From NCBI RefSeq assembly GCF_046244365.1, contig NZ_CP176395.1, positions 620,001 to 684,000 of the forward strand: DNA of 64,000 bases. Reading direction: 5' to 3'. This stretch comes from Paenibacillus_V sp046244365. Lineage in GTDB: Bacteria > Bacillota > Bacilli > Paenibacillales > NBRC-103111. The translations under genes and the position numbers were made by a program. Positions 46,091 through 55,526 of the stretch are shown piece after piece (position 1 is the first letter of the stretch; each line of letters starts with the position of its first letter). Under the pieces are notes generated by a model. It did not search any database and was not told where the DNA came from. It saw only the letters and a list, made by a program, of their open reading frames with translations.

Positions 46091-48583
46091 TTATTGCAGC
46101 AATGGAGCATTTACTAAGGTTTGTATCTGTGCTGCTTCATTCGGGTCCTTAGCAATGAGTTTATTATAAAGGCCTTGATCATTTTGCTGTTGTTTTTGCA
46201 AAGAAGCCAAATACCAACGAGTCATTAGTCGATTCATCTGATTATCGAATTTCTGCTCATTGGCGCCGGCTTTTAAGATGGTTGATGCACTCGCGAAGTC
46301 ACCTTTAAGGAAATGAATTTGCCCGATCGCAAAAGCGATCCTGTCTGTCACATAAAACTCGCGTCCCTGGGTCTGCTCCTTCGGTAAGAGCTGCAGTTCC
46401 TTCATACGTACAAGAATATCGTCATAGAGCTGAAGAGCATGGTTCCACGAACGTTCGGCATCTTGCTTTTTCTGTTCACTTCGTGCTTTATCTCCCTTGG
46501 TTAGCTCGAAGGAAATAGCTTCCTCATACATGGTAATTTCCCAAGGGAAGTTGATAAGTGCTTGATTCATGATACCCTCAGCCTCATCAAGGTTCCCCTT
46601 CTTCATCAGTTGAGAATATTTTGCCATCATAAGAAAACGATTATTCGGGTCTTTTTGTAAAATGTCCTGAATAGTCGAAGAGGCTTCTTCGAAATATTTT
46701 TCGTCCTTCGTTTGCTCATAGGCTTGTGAAAGAATATTCGATTTAAATAACGAGTATTCCGGATGACTAGGATTCCGGTCGATTGCTTTATCCACCGAGG
46801 TCATAATTTCTTGGAACGAAGCCTTGCCTCCTTGTGCGGCTGCATAGGCAGATTTATAAAGCTTATCGGCAGTTAGAAGGCGAACGGAAATAATTAAGAA
46901 TACGACTGCAAACACACCAAGTAGAATAGGAAAAGCCTTCGATGCTTTCGCGGAAATCTTGCTGCCGAACTTCAATAATGTTTCCGTATCATCGGGACCT
47001 CCAATCATAGCTCCTAAGCATAAGAATAATAATGCAGCGATGTAAGCATAGCTCATATTAAAATCAATGATACTGTGTATCAGCAGTGAGATCGCAATGA
47101 TGAAGTATAATAATCGTGCATCTTTTTGTTCGGTTGAACTTCTGAAATAGGTCCGGATAAAAAGGTAAAGGCCATAGAATAAGAAGATGGTCAAAACAAC
47201 AGTGCCCAAGATGCCAGTTTCGACTAGGTACTGCAAGTAAAAATTGTGCGCTTGGCGGCTTGTGTACGGGTTGTTCTGATATTTCTCATAGAGTGCTGCC
47301 CAACCTCCCCCGCCTGCTCCTAATATTGGGTAATCCTTAACCAGTTTAATGGAGTCTTTATAGAAGGTTCCTCGTTCCAGAACACTATGTTGAGCAAAGT
47401 TAATGTTCTCTACACGGGTTTTGACGGAATCCGGTAAGATGTTAATGAATCCTGTATTACCGAGCAACAGATACAGCCCAAGCCCTCCGAGCAGAGCAGC
47501 CGCTGCAGGAATGATCCAGAACGATACGTACCATTTTTGGGCTGTTGCCGTTTTTCCTTTAAGGTATGGCTCTACGTAGTGTTGAACCACAGAGATCACA
47601 GCCGAGAGTACTAACGATGAAACGATTACCGTTAACCAGCCTTTCCAGGATGACGAAGCTGAAAATTGTTTGCTGATTTCTTGTCCGATATTCGTAACCG
47701 AGGCTAGGATTAGCAGTGTTACGGCAAAGGATAGTACGAAATAGACGAGCACCAACAATTGCCGGTATAAAGAGAAGAATAACAAACAAACCAAAAGAAC
47801 AACTGGCAAGATGACTAATGCACCTCTGGATAGCGTTAGCATTAGGGAAACGCACACCGGTACGAGCATGAACGCATGAATGCTTGTGGTTAGCCATTTT
47901 CGCGATTTTACGATGCTAAACAGTGAGGCTAGGAGCACAGCGATCAAGAATGCACCGTAGGTATTCGCATATTGAAAGCTGGATGTTAACCGTATACCGT
48001 TGGAGTCCGCCATAACCGCATCGCGATACTGTGCAAGTCCAAACCAGTTCAATAGCGTATAAATGAAAGTGCCCGAATTTTGCCCGTTCCCAAACCAATA
48101 CAGGAGCCCGAATAAAACAAGTATGTAGGCCGATGCCATTAGTCCGACTTGTAGAATTCGGTTGATAGAGCTGATCTTAGTTAAATAGAGTCCTACCATA
48201 AAGAATACGGCATACATGATATGAAGATAGGTCATATTGCTAGCGAAAAAAGAGGAAGCTGCATTAATTGAAGATAGAAAGAAGCATACAGGCAGCAGCC
48301 AGACGAAAAGCGAGATCAGATCCCGATGAGTGCGAAGCTGCCATTTGGAAAACAGAAATACGGCGAGAGTAACCATAATGATAGCAGCCCATATGTATGA
48401 ACTGAAAATCGGTCTATCGAAATCGGAGGTATACCCGTTGAACAGGCCGCGTTGAAATGGAGCCCAAAGCAGAAAAATCATTACAATTCCAAGAACACCC
48501 CAGAGTGAAAGGGATTGTTGATCAGCTACTTCGGGTTTTAAGGGCTTTCCGTATACCTTTTGTTTTGTTGCCAAACTGCTCAT
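46091..48583 (-). CDS. O-antigen ligase/polymerase (Wzy_C) membrane protein with C-terminal TPR region
   Basis: 830 residues. About 12-14 membrane helices cover residues 25-560. The Wzy_C domain holds the large loop with YPILGAGGGGW, YQNNPYTSRQAHNFYLQ and LVETG, the conserved Arg/His region of ligases. After the last helix the remaining 250 residues are TPR-like helical repeats on the outer face. Proteins of this design serve as O-antigen ligases or, in S-layer-glycosylating Bacillaceae and Paenibacillaceae (WsaB/WsfB), as the oligosaccharyl:protein transferase. The adjacent SLH gene and glycan-export genes favour the second role, but this is inference. Divergent from the ABC exporter genes. 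Confidence 0.88.
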   Translation of the reverse strand: MSSLATKQKVYGKPLKPEVADQQSLSLWGVLGIVMIFLLWAPFQRGLFNGYTSDFDRPIFSSYIWAAIIMVTLAVFLFSKWQLRTHRDLISLFVWLLPVCFFLSSINAASSFFASNMTYLHIMYAVFFMVGLYLTKISSINRILQVGLMASAYILVLFGLLYWFGNGQNSGTFIYTLLNWFGLAQYRDAVMADSNGIRLTSSFQYANTYGAFLIAVLLASLFSIVKSRKWLTTSIHAFMLVPVCVSLMLTLSRGALVILPVVLLVCLLFFSLYRQLLVLVYFVLSFAVTLLILASVTNIGQEISKQFSASSSWKGWLTVIVSSLVLSAVISVVQHYVEPYLKGKTATAQKWYVSFWIIPAAAALLGGLGLYLLLGNTGFINILPDSVKTRVENINFAQHSVLERGTFYKDSIKLVKDYPILGAGGGGWAALYEKYQNNPYTSRQAHNFYLQYLVETGILGTVVLTIFLFYGLYLFIRTYFRSSTEQKDARLLYFIIAISLLIHSIIDFNMSYAYIAALLFLCLGAMIGGPDDTETLLKFGSKISAKASKAFPILLGVFAVVFLIISVRLLTADKLYKSAYAAAQGGKASFQEIMTSVDKAIDRNPSHPEYSLFKSNILSQAYEQTKDEKYFEEASSTIQDILQKDPNNRFLMMAKYSQLMKKGNLDEAEGIMNQALINFPWEITMYEEAISFELTKGDKARSEQKKQDAERSWNHALQLYDDILVRMKELQLLPKEQTQGREFYVTDRIAFAIGQIHFLKGDFASASTILKAGANEQKFDNQMNRLMTRWYLASLQKQQQNDQGLYNKLIAKDPNEAAQIQTLVNAPLLQ

Positions 48584-48779
48584 GGAACAATATCTCCCTT
48601 AACGTATTTTATGTTCATTTTATCATACAAATTTCGACACTCCAATGGCTCAGAATAATGGAAACCATTTTAAATGCTGGGAATCTAGGGGGGGAGTATG
48701 GTTTTATTCGACTTATTTTGATAAGATGGGGTTTGATATGACATTAGGGATCCTCTATTAAATGAGTGGGAGTACAGTT

Positions 48780-49574
48780 ATGATACCAGCGCTCGCGAAA
48801 GACATAATTAGTAAGCAAAGATTTATTTTAGACCTAGCAAAGAAGGATTTTAAATCGAGATATCTAGGCTCGTATTTAGGGACGGTCTGGGCATTTTTGC
48901 TACCCGTAGTTCAGATATTGATATTTTGGTTCGTTTTTCAAGTTGGATTTAAATCAGTACCTGTGGATAATTTTCCTTTTATTCTCTGGTTATCATCAGC
49001 TATTATTCCATGGTTTTTTATTTCTGATTGTATTCAGAATTCTACTAACTCCATTATCGATAACAGCTATCTGGTCAAAAAAGTTGTTTTTAGAGTGAGT
49101 GTTCTACCGCTTATAAAAATATATTCGGCAATCTTCGTGCATTTGTTTTTTATTTTTTTTATTTTTCTTATGTTTTTTATTTATGGATACACGCCGTCAC
49201 TTTATAATGTTCAGGTGCTTTACTACATGATCGGTATCATTGTTTTGGTGCTTGGAATTTCATGGGTTACCTCCTCATTGGTAGTGTTTTTCAAGGATAC
49301 GGGGCAAATTGTAGCAATGTTTCTGCAAATTGGGTTTTGGTTGACGCCTATTTTTTATTCTTTAAATATTGTTCCAGAGAAATATCACGTTTATTTAAAA
49401 CTGAACCCCGCTTATTACTTGATTGAAGGGTATAGGGATACGTTTGTTTACCACAAATGGTTCTGGGAACATCCTTACTTGACAGTATATTTTTGGACAG
49501 TATCACTATTAATAATGTTTGTTGGTATTGTCGTATTCAAAAGATTAAGACCGCATTTTGCGGACGTCCTATAA
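48780..49574 (+). CDS. Glycan ABC exporter permease (Wzm/TagG type)
   Basis: 264 residues with six membrane helices and the ABC-2 pattern (FKSRYLGSYLGTVWAFLLPVVQ, then LNPAYYLIEGYRD). With the next gene it exports undecaprenyl-linked, fully assembled glycan or teichoic acid. ATG 48780 is preferred over ATG 48762 because GTGGGAG lies 7 bases before it. Starts a long plus-strand run extending past the window end. Confidence 0.92.
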   Translation: MIPALAKDIISKQRFILDLAKKDFKSRYLGSYLGTVWAFLLPVVQILIFWFVFQVGFKSVPVDNFPFILWLSSAIIPWFFISDCIQNSTNSIIDNSYLVKKVVFRVSVLPLIKIYSAIFVHLFFIFFIFLMFFIYGYTPSLYNVQVLYYMIGIIVLVLGISWVTSSLVVFFKDTGQIVAMFLQIGFWLTPIFYSLNIVPEKYHVYLKLNPAYYLIEGYRDTFVYHKWFWEHPYLTVYFWTVSLLIMFVGIVVFKRLRPHFADVL

Positions 49575-49586
49575 GGAGTCATAGTT

Positions 49587-50855
49587 ATGAGCTCTGAACA
49601 GATTATATCGCTAAACAACGTTTCGAAAATGTATAAACTATACGGGGAACCAATAGATCGATTAAAGGAGGCATTGAACCCCTTTAGAAAAAAGTATCAC
49701 CGTGAATTTTATGCCGTTAACAACGTAAGTTTTCATATAAACAAAAATGAAATTGTAGGGTTGATCGGTAAAAATGGTTCTGGGAAATCAACGATTCTAA
49801 AAATGATTACAGGGATATTGACCCCTACTGCAGGAGCGATTCAAGTTGAAGGTAAAGTTTCGGCTCTACTAGAATTGGGGGCAGGATTTAACCCGGATTA
49901 TACGGGGATGGAGAATATATATCTTCATGGAACGATTATGGGATTCACGAAAGAGGAAATTGATGCGAGAATTGATGAAATTTTGTCTTTTGCTGATATA
50001 GGAGAATTTATTCACCAGCCTGTTAAAATGTACTCAAGTGGTATGTTCGTTAGGCTTGCATTTGCAGTGGCGATTAATGTAGATCCTGATATTCTCATTA
50101 TCGATGAAGCGCTTAGTGTAGGAGATGTGAAGTTCCAGCAGAAGTGTTTTAGAAAAATTGAGGAGTTTAAAAGAGATAAAACCATATTAGTAGTTTCTCA
50201 TGACATGGGTGTAATTACAAAATATTGTGACCGGGCGATCTGGATAAACGAGGGGAATATTCTTCATGATGGTTCACCTATCGAAATATCAAAAAAGTAT
50301 CAGGCCTTTATGATCGACTCCACTCTTACGAAATACGAGAGATCGGAAAACTCCGCCAATACGTTGCAAGTAGATAATACAATAGATCCGATAGACTCGA
50401 ATCTTGATGTGCTTGGGGATCAACAAGTGGAGATTTTGGGTATATCGATCTTCGACCAAGCAAACGAAAAAACCACAGTTGTATATCCAGGCCAGTCTAT
50501 TAAGATTGTTTTGAAGGTTAAATCATATGCCAATATTCAAGATCCTATCGCAGGCTTTACTATAAAAGATCGATTAGGGACAGTATTGGCGCAATGCAAT
50601 AGCTTTGTCCAAGATAAGCTGCTTTTGGATTTGGTTGAAAACCAGACTTCTATTTTTACTTTTTCATTTCATATTCCACAACTCAATCAGGGCAGATATA
50701 CGGTTTCCCCTGCTATAGCTTCTGGATCTCAAGATGAACATGTTCAGCATTGTTGGGTTCATGACGCTTTGGTTTTTAATGTCCTGAATAAACAGAGATA
50801 TCACCTTGAAGGTATTTTAGTACTGGACGAGGTCGATATTGAACAAATCAATTAA
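49587..50855 (+). CDS. Glycan ABC exporter ATPase with C-terminal carbohydrate-binding domain (Wzt type)
   Basis: 422 residues. The ATPase domain (1-250) has GKNGSGKST, the signature KMYSSGMFVRLAFA (degenerate LSGG, as usual in Wzt/TagH), Walker B ILIIDEALSVGD and switch H. The C-terminal domain (about 275-415) is an Ig-like beta-sandwich of the Wzt_C type that, in O-antigen systems, recognises the finished non-reducing end of the glycan. This suggests that the glycan carries a terminal modification read before export; the neighbouring fused methyltransferase could make it. Confidence 0.93.
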   Translation: MSSEQIISLNNVSKMYKLYGEPIDRLKEALNPFRKKYHREFYAVNNVSFHINKNEIVGLIGKNGSGKSTILKMITGILTPTAGAIQVEGKVSALLELGAGFNPDYTGMENIYLHGTIMGFTKEEIDARIDEILSFADIGEFIHQPVKMYSSGMFVRLAFAVAINVDPDILIIDEALSVGDVKFQQKCFRKIEEFKRDKTILVVSHDMGVITKYCDRAIWINEGNILHDGSPIEISKKYQAFMIDSTLTKYERSENSANTLQVDNTIDPIDSNLDVLGDQQVEILGISIFDQANEKTTVVYPGQSIKIVLKVKSYANIQDPIAGFTIKDRLGTVLAQCNSFVQDKLLLDLVENQTSIFTFSFHIPQLNQGRYTVSPAIASGSQDEHVQHCWVHDALVFNVLNKQRYHLEGILVLDEVDIEQIN

Positions 50856-50871
50856 GGTGGTTTTTTGGAAA

Positions 50872-53800
50872 ATGGAATTTACAGGCGAGAGATTCACTCC
50901 TGGATTAACCGATAAACAACTTGAAGCTGAGCACTTACAAAGATACTATTCCATTACTGAACTGGTAAAGGGGAAAGTAGTATTAGATGCTGCATGTGGG
51001 GAAGGATACGGAGCATTTCACATAGCTCAAGGCGCAAAAGAAGTATATGGCGTAGATATTGATCATGAAACAATAACCCATGCGACTAATAAGTATACTA
51101 GAGCAAATTTACATTACATCCAGGGTTCAGTAGAGAAGCTGAATATTCCGGATAATACTATTGATATCGTTGTATCGTTCGAAACAATTGAGCATATTGA
51201 TGAGTTTCAGCAGCATGGTTTTCTTAAGGAAATAGTGAGAGTCTTAAAGAAAGATGGCATTGTAATAATTTCAACCCCGGACAAATATAACTATTCCGAT
51301 CTCCCCCAATATAAAAACCCTTTCCATATTAAAGAGTTTTACAAGGATCAATTTCGCGACTTTTTAGAAGGCTACTTTGCGAATGTAAAATTGTTTTATC
51401 AGCGCTTTGAGATAGTCTCCCTATTAGGTAATGAAACAAGTGAAGCGTTATGTTATGCCCATTTAAGCGATGAATATCGATTGTGCGAAGGCAAATATAT
51501 GGTTGCCGTTTGTAGCAATTCTAATATACAGGATACCGAGCTTGGTTCCGTACTTTTGAATACGGGAATGCAATATCAGGATTTAATAGATAGGATTATG
51601 ACTCTTCAAGATGAGGTAGAAGAACGTAATTCGCATATCAGCAAACTTGATGAGTTTATTGAATCTAAAGAAATAACTATTACGAATATGAGCAAAGAAA
51701 TTGCACGTATAAATGAATTGAGAATACATGAAAAGCAAACGAATCAAGATGTACTTGAGAAACTGAAACTTACGAATCTGAAACTTGAAGAAACACTTGA
51801 AGAAACAAGCGTTAAGATTATCATGATGGAGAATGACTTTGCGGAAAAAGTGAAGAATAATGAAATCGTTATAAGCAACCAACTGGGGCATATCAACCAA
51901 CTAGTAGAGCAAGAACGAAGGTTAGTAACGATTTTAAACTCAAGCGGATGGAAAGGGTTAAATAAATACTACAGAATTCGAGATTATATACTGCCGCATT
52001 CAAGTAAAAGAAAACTTGCCGCAAAGCTCATGTTTAAAATGATCAGAAATCCTAGGAAAATGATGGGCCAAATAAATTCCACGAATTTCAAGAAATTCTT
52101 GTACTATCTTCGTACTGATAAAACAGGCCTTTTGCAAAGTCGAGTAGATAACTACCTAGATCGACAACAATCCCAATTAAAGCAAGATTTTATCGTAAAC
52201 AAGATTGAGGATACCAGCAAGAAACTCGTTTTTCCTATAGTGGATGAACCACTTATCTCGATCATTATTCCTGTCTATAACCAGTGGAATTACACGTATT
52301 CATGTCTGGTTTCTATTCTCGAAAATACGGTTGGTGTTAAGTATGAGATCATTGTAGCGGATGATTTATCTACTGACGAAACGCGTGATATCCATAGTGT
52401 TGTAGAGAATGTTAACGTGATTCGAGATGATGTAAACCGTGGTTTCTTACTGAATTGTAATCATGCTGCCACATATGCAAAAGGTAAGTACTTATATTTT
52501 CTTAACAATGATACTAATGTTCAGCCAAATTGGCTTTCGTCTTTACTGGATGTAATTGAAATGGACGAAACTATTGGGATGATAGGTTCGAAATTAGTCT
52601 ATCCGGACGGCAGGCTGCAGGAAGCCGGAGGAATTATTTGGAGTGATTCTAGTGGGTGGAACTACGGTAGGCTTGATGATCCCGCTCATTCTGATTATAA
52701 CTATGTAAAAGAAGTAGACTATATTTCAGGCGCAGCGATTATGATCCGTTCTCAATTGTGGGAGAAACTCGGTGGATTCGATGAGAGATATGTACCTGCC
52801 TACTATGAAGATACAGATCTGGCCTTTGAAGTAAGAAAGCAAGGGTACAAGGTGGTACTTCAACCTCAGTCCGTTGTTGTCCATTTTGAGGGAATCTCTC
52901 ATGGGACAGATACGAACGCAGGTGTAAAGAGCTATCAGATTAAGAATAAAGAGAAATTCATTGAGAAGTGGAAGGAAATACTACAACAAGAGCATTTTGA
53001 AAATGCACAAGATGTATTTTGGGCTAGAGACCGTAGTTCCAAAAAGAAAACGATTGTTGTAGTAGATCATTATGTGCCACATTATGATAAAGATGCCGGC
53101 GGCAGATGTGTATATCAATATTTAAACTTATTCGTAGAAATGGGTTACCATGTAATCTTTATTGGGGATAACTTTTTCAAGCATGAACCTTATGCTTCAA
53201 AGCTGGAGCAGTTAGGCATTCAGGTTCTCTATGGCAACTGGTATGCAAAGCACATTGATGAGTGGGTTAAACAAAATCAAAAATACATTGATTATGTATA
53301 TTTAAACAGACCTCATATATCGATTAAATACATTGATTTATTCAAAAAGCACACAAATGCTAAAACTATTTATTTCGGCCATGATCTGCATTATGTAAGA
53401 GAAAGAAGAAATTACGAAATCGATAATAACCCAGAGTACTTGAAATCAGCTGAGAAATGGAAAGCTATAGAGTTTGAACTCTTTCAAAAATCTGATGTTA
53501 TTTACGTAGTGGGTAGCTATGAACAAGAACTTGTGAGACGAGAGTTTCCTGACAAAGTAGTAAGAAATATACCTTTGTATCTTTATGATGACAATCAAAT
53601 AGTAAATGGACAATTAACAGATTTTGATAAACGAAAAGATCTTCTATTTGTAGGCGGATTTGGACATAAGCCAAACCAGGACGGAGTACTATGGTTTGTT
53701 AAGTTTATATGGCCAAAGATTAGCGAGGTAATGCAGGACTTAAAGTTATATATCGTAGGATCTAATCCACCTAGTGAGATTCAGGAATTAAGCTCGGATC

Positions 53801-54174
53801 GCGTTATTGTAACCGGCTTTGTAAGTGATGTGGAGCTTCTAAAATACTACAATCACTGCCGATTGGTAGTTGTTCCTTTGAGATTCGGTGCAGGAGTAAA
53901 AGGCAAAGTCGTGGAAGCAATGGCCAACGGAGTCCCACTTATAACGACCTCGATTGGTGCAGAAGGGCTTCAAGAATCGGAGCGGGTTGTAAATATAGCT
54001 AATGATGAGAATGAGTTTAGTGAAGAAGTGCTCTCTCTTTATACAAACCAGGAGAAGTGGGAGGAATTTTCGAAAAAGTCATTTGAGTACATTAAAAACA
54101 ATTTTTCGAGGAAATCGGCAAAAGATCTCATTCAAATGGACTTTAGAAAGAAAGGATCGGGGGGAGAAACATGA
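50872..54174 (+). CDS. Trifunctional protein: SAM methyltransferase - coiled coil - GT2 - GT4
   Basis: About 1100 residues; ATG 50872 with AAGGTGG upstream. Order: class I methyltransferase (about 1-200; LDAACGEGYG, then FETIEHID); helical coiled-coil region (about 225-345); GT2 domain (about 445-700; IIPVYNQWNY, VADDLSTDET, FLNNDTNV, YYEDTDLAFEVR); GT4-like GT-B domain (about 730-1095; VVDHYVPHYDKDAGGR, VGGFGHKPNQDG, FGAGVKGKVVEAMANGVPLITT). Such fusions occur in ABC-exported glycan systems, where coiled coil length can act as a molecular ruler and methylation caps the chain (WbdD principle). That role is inferred here. Overlaps manC by 4 bases. Confidence 0.9.
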   Translation: MEFTGERFTPGLTDKQLEAEHLQRYYSITELVKGKVVLDAACGEGYGAFHIAQGAKEVYGVDIDHETITHATNKYTRANLHYIQGSVEKLNIPDNTIDIVVSFETIEHIDEFQQHGFLKEIVRVLKKDGIVIISTPDKYNYSDLPQYKNPFHIKEFYKDQFRDFLEGYFANVKLFYQRFEIVSLLGNETSEALCYAHLSDEYRLCEGKYMVAVCSNSNIQDTELGSVLLNTGMQYQDLIDRIMTLQDEVEERNSHISKLDEFIESKEITITNMSKEIARINELRIHEKQTNQDVLEKLKLTNLKLEETLEETSVKIIMMENDFAEKVKNNEIVISNQLGHINQLVEQERRLVTILNSSGWKGLNKYYRIRDYILPHSSKRKLAAKLMFKMIRNPRKMMGQINSTNFKKFLYYLRTDKTGLLQSRVDNYLDRQQSQLKQDFIVNKIEDTSKKLVFPIVDEPLISIIIPVYNQWNYTYSCLVSILENTVGVKYEIIVADDLSTDETRDIHSVVENVNVIRDDVNRGFLLNCNHAATYAKGKYLYFLNNDTNVQPNWLSSLLDVIEMDETIGMIGSKLVYPDGRLQEAGGIIWSDSSGWNYGRLDDPAHSDYNYVKEVDYISGAAIMIRSQLWEKLGGFDERYVPAYYEDTDLAFEVRKQGYKVVLQPQSVVVHFEGISHGTDTNAGVKSYQIKNKEKFIEKWKEILQQEHFENAQDVFWARDRSSKKKTIVVVDHYVPHYDKDAGGRCVYQYLNLFVEMGYHVIFIGDNFFKHEPYASKLEQLGIQVLYGNWYAKHIDEWVKQNQKYIDYVYLNRPHISIKYIDLFKKHTNAKTIYFGHDLHYVRERRNYEIDNNPEYLKSAEKWKAIEFELFQKSDVIYVVGSYEQELVRREFPDKVVRNIPLYLYDDNQIVNGQLTDFDKRKDLLFVGGFGHKPNQDGVLWFVKFIWPKISEVMQDLKLYIVGSNPPSEIQELSSDRVIVTGFVSDVELLKYYNHCRLVVVPLRFGAGVKGKVVEAMANGVPLITTSIGAEGLQESERVVNIANDENEFSEEVLSLYTNQEKWEEFSKKSFEYIKNNFSRKSAKDLIQMDFRKKGSGGET

Positions 54175-55526
54175 TCAATATTATACTTTGTGGAGGTAGT
54201 GGAACGCGTTTATGGCCGCTCTCGAGAGAACTATTTCCGAAACAGTTTATTGATCTTTTTGATGGACAGTCCCTTTTCCAAAAGACAATTCTTAGGAACA
54301 TGGAGATATGTGAACAATTTATTATAGTGTCTAATAAGGAGCAGCACTTTCTTGCATTAGATCAATTGGAAAAGTTACATGTTGGTTCATCTAGATTCAT
54401 CTTGGAGTCTGTGGCAAGAAATACTGCTCCCGCTATAGCTTTGGCTTGTCTCGCAGTTGACCCGGATGAAATTGTGTTGGTTACACCATCGGATCACTTA
54501 ATCACTGAGATGGAGAAATATCGTGAAGCAATCATAGAAGCAGAAGTATTGGCCCGAGATGGATACTTAGTTACATTCGGAATTAAGCCGACTCATCCTG
54601 AAACAGGATATGGGTATATTCAAGGTGACGGGTATGATGTCATCTCATTTAAAGAGAAGCCAGACCTAGAGATCGCAAAACAATATATGCTCGATAAACG
54701 ATTCTATTGGAATAGCGGATTGTTTATGTTTAGAGCAGGTACCTTTTTGAAAGAACTGGAGTCTGCTGCTGTTAATGTCTATGAAGCGGCAAGCAGAGCC
54801 TTTAAATCAAACGATGGAATGGATCCAATACTCATTGGTAGGAGAGAGATGGAGAGTATTCCAAGCATTAGTGTGGATTATGCTGTTATGGAGAAAAGTA
54901 ATAAAGTAAAAGTCATACCGTCTTACTTTGGTTGGTCCGATCTGGGTAGTTTCGATGCCGTTTATCAGGAGTTCCCGAAGGATGAGTTTGGTAATACCCG
55001 AAATACAAACTATATCAATGTGGATTCAAGTAATAACTTGATTTTATCGGACCGGACTGTAGCGACAGTGGATATTGATGATATAATTATTGTTGATACA
55101 GACGATGCTCTTCTGATTACGAAAAAGGGTTCGTCTATGAAAGTGAAAGAAGTAGTTAACCAATTAAATGATGTAAACTCATCCTTAACTAACGTTCATG
55201 TAACAACTTTCCGTCCGTGGGGTTCATATACTTTGTTGGAACAATCGGGGAATTATAAGATACGGCGCACGATTGTTAAGCCTGGTTGCAAACTGTCTAT
55301 GCAAAAGCACTATCATCGTAACGAACATTGGATCGTGTTGTGTGGTACGGCAAAAGTGACTTTGGGTGAAAATGAGATTATTATTCGTCCGAATGAATCG
55401 ACTTATATCCCTATCGGTGAGTTCCATCGTCTTGAAAACCCAGGCAAAGTGGATCTAGTGTTAATTGAAGTTCAGACTGGAGAATATTTAAGTGAAGATG
55501 ATATTGTAAGGGTTGGAGATACATGA
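54171..55526 (+). CDS. manC: Mannose-1-phosphate guanylyltransferase / mannose-6-phosphate isomerase
   Basis: 451 residues. The N-terminal nucleotidyltransferase has GGSGTRLWPLSRELFPKQF and FKEKPD. The C-terminal type II PMI cupin has RPWGSYTLL, KPGCKLSMQKHYHRNEHW and an RPNESTYIPIGEFHRLENPG stretch. It makes GDP-mannose, implying mannose or a GDP-mannose-derived sugar in the glycan. No GMD or GMER gene lies in the window. Overlaps both neighbours by 4 bases, so it is tightly coupled. Confidence 0.95.
   Translation: MINIILCGGSGTRLWPLSRELFPKQFIDLFDGQSLFQKTILRNMEICEQFIIVSNKEQHFLALDQLEKLHVGSSRFILESVARNTAPAIALACLAVDPDEIVLVTPSDHLITEMEKYREAIIEAEVLARDGYLVTFGIKPTHPETGYGYIQGDGYDVISFKEKPDLEIAKQYMLDKRFYWNSGLFMFRAGTFLKELESAAVNVYEAASRAFKSNDGMDPILIGRREMESIPSISVDYAVMEKSNKVKVIPSYFGWSDLGSFDAVYQEFPKDEFGNTRNTNYINVDSSNNLILSDRTVATVDIDDIIIVDTDDALLITKKGSSMKVKEVVNQLNDVNSSLTNVHVTTFRPWGSYTLLEQSGNYKIRRTIVKPGCKLSMQKHYHRNEHWIVLCGTAKVTLGENEIIIRPNESTYIPIGEFHRLENPGKVDLVLIEVQTGEYLSEDDIVRVGDT

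Noticed and set aside
48688..48694. Seven-G run in the divergent intergenic region as a promoter-spacer phase switch
   Set aside because: No convincing -35/-10 pair brackets it, so an effect on promoter spacing cannot be supported.
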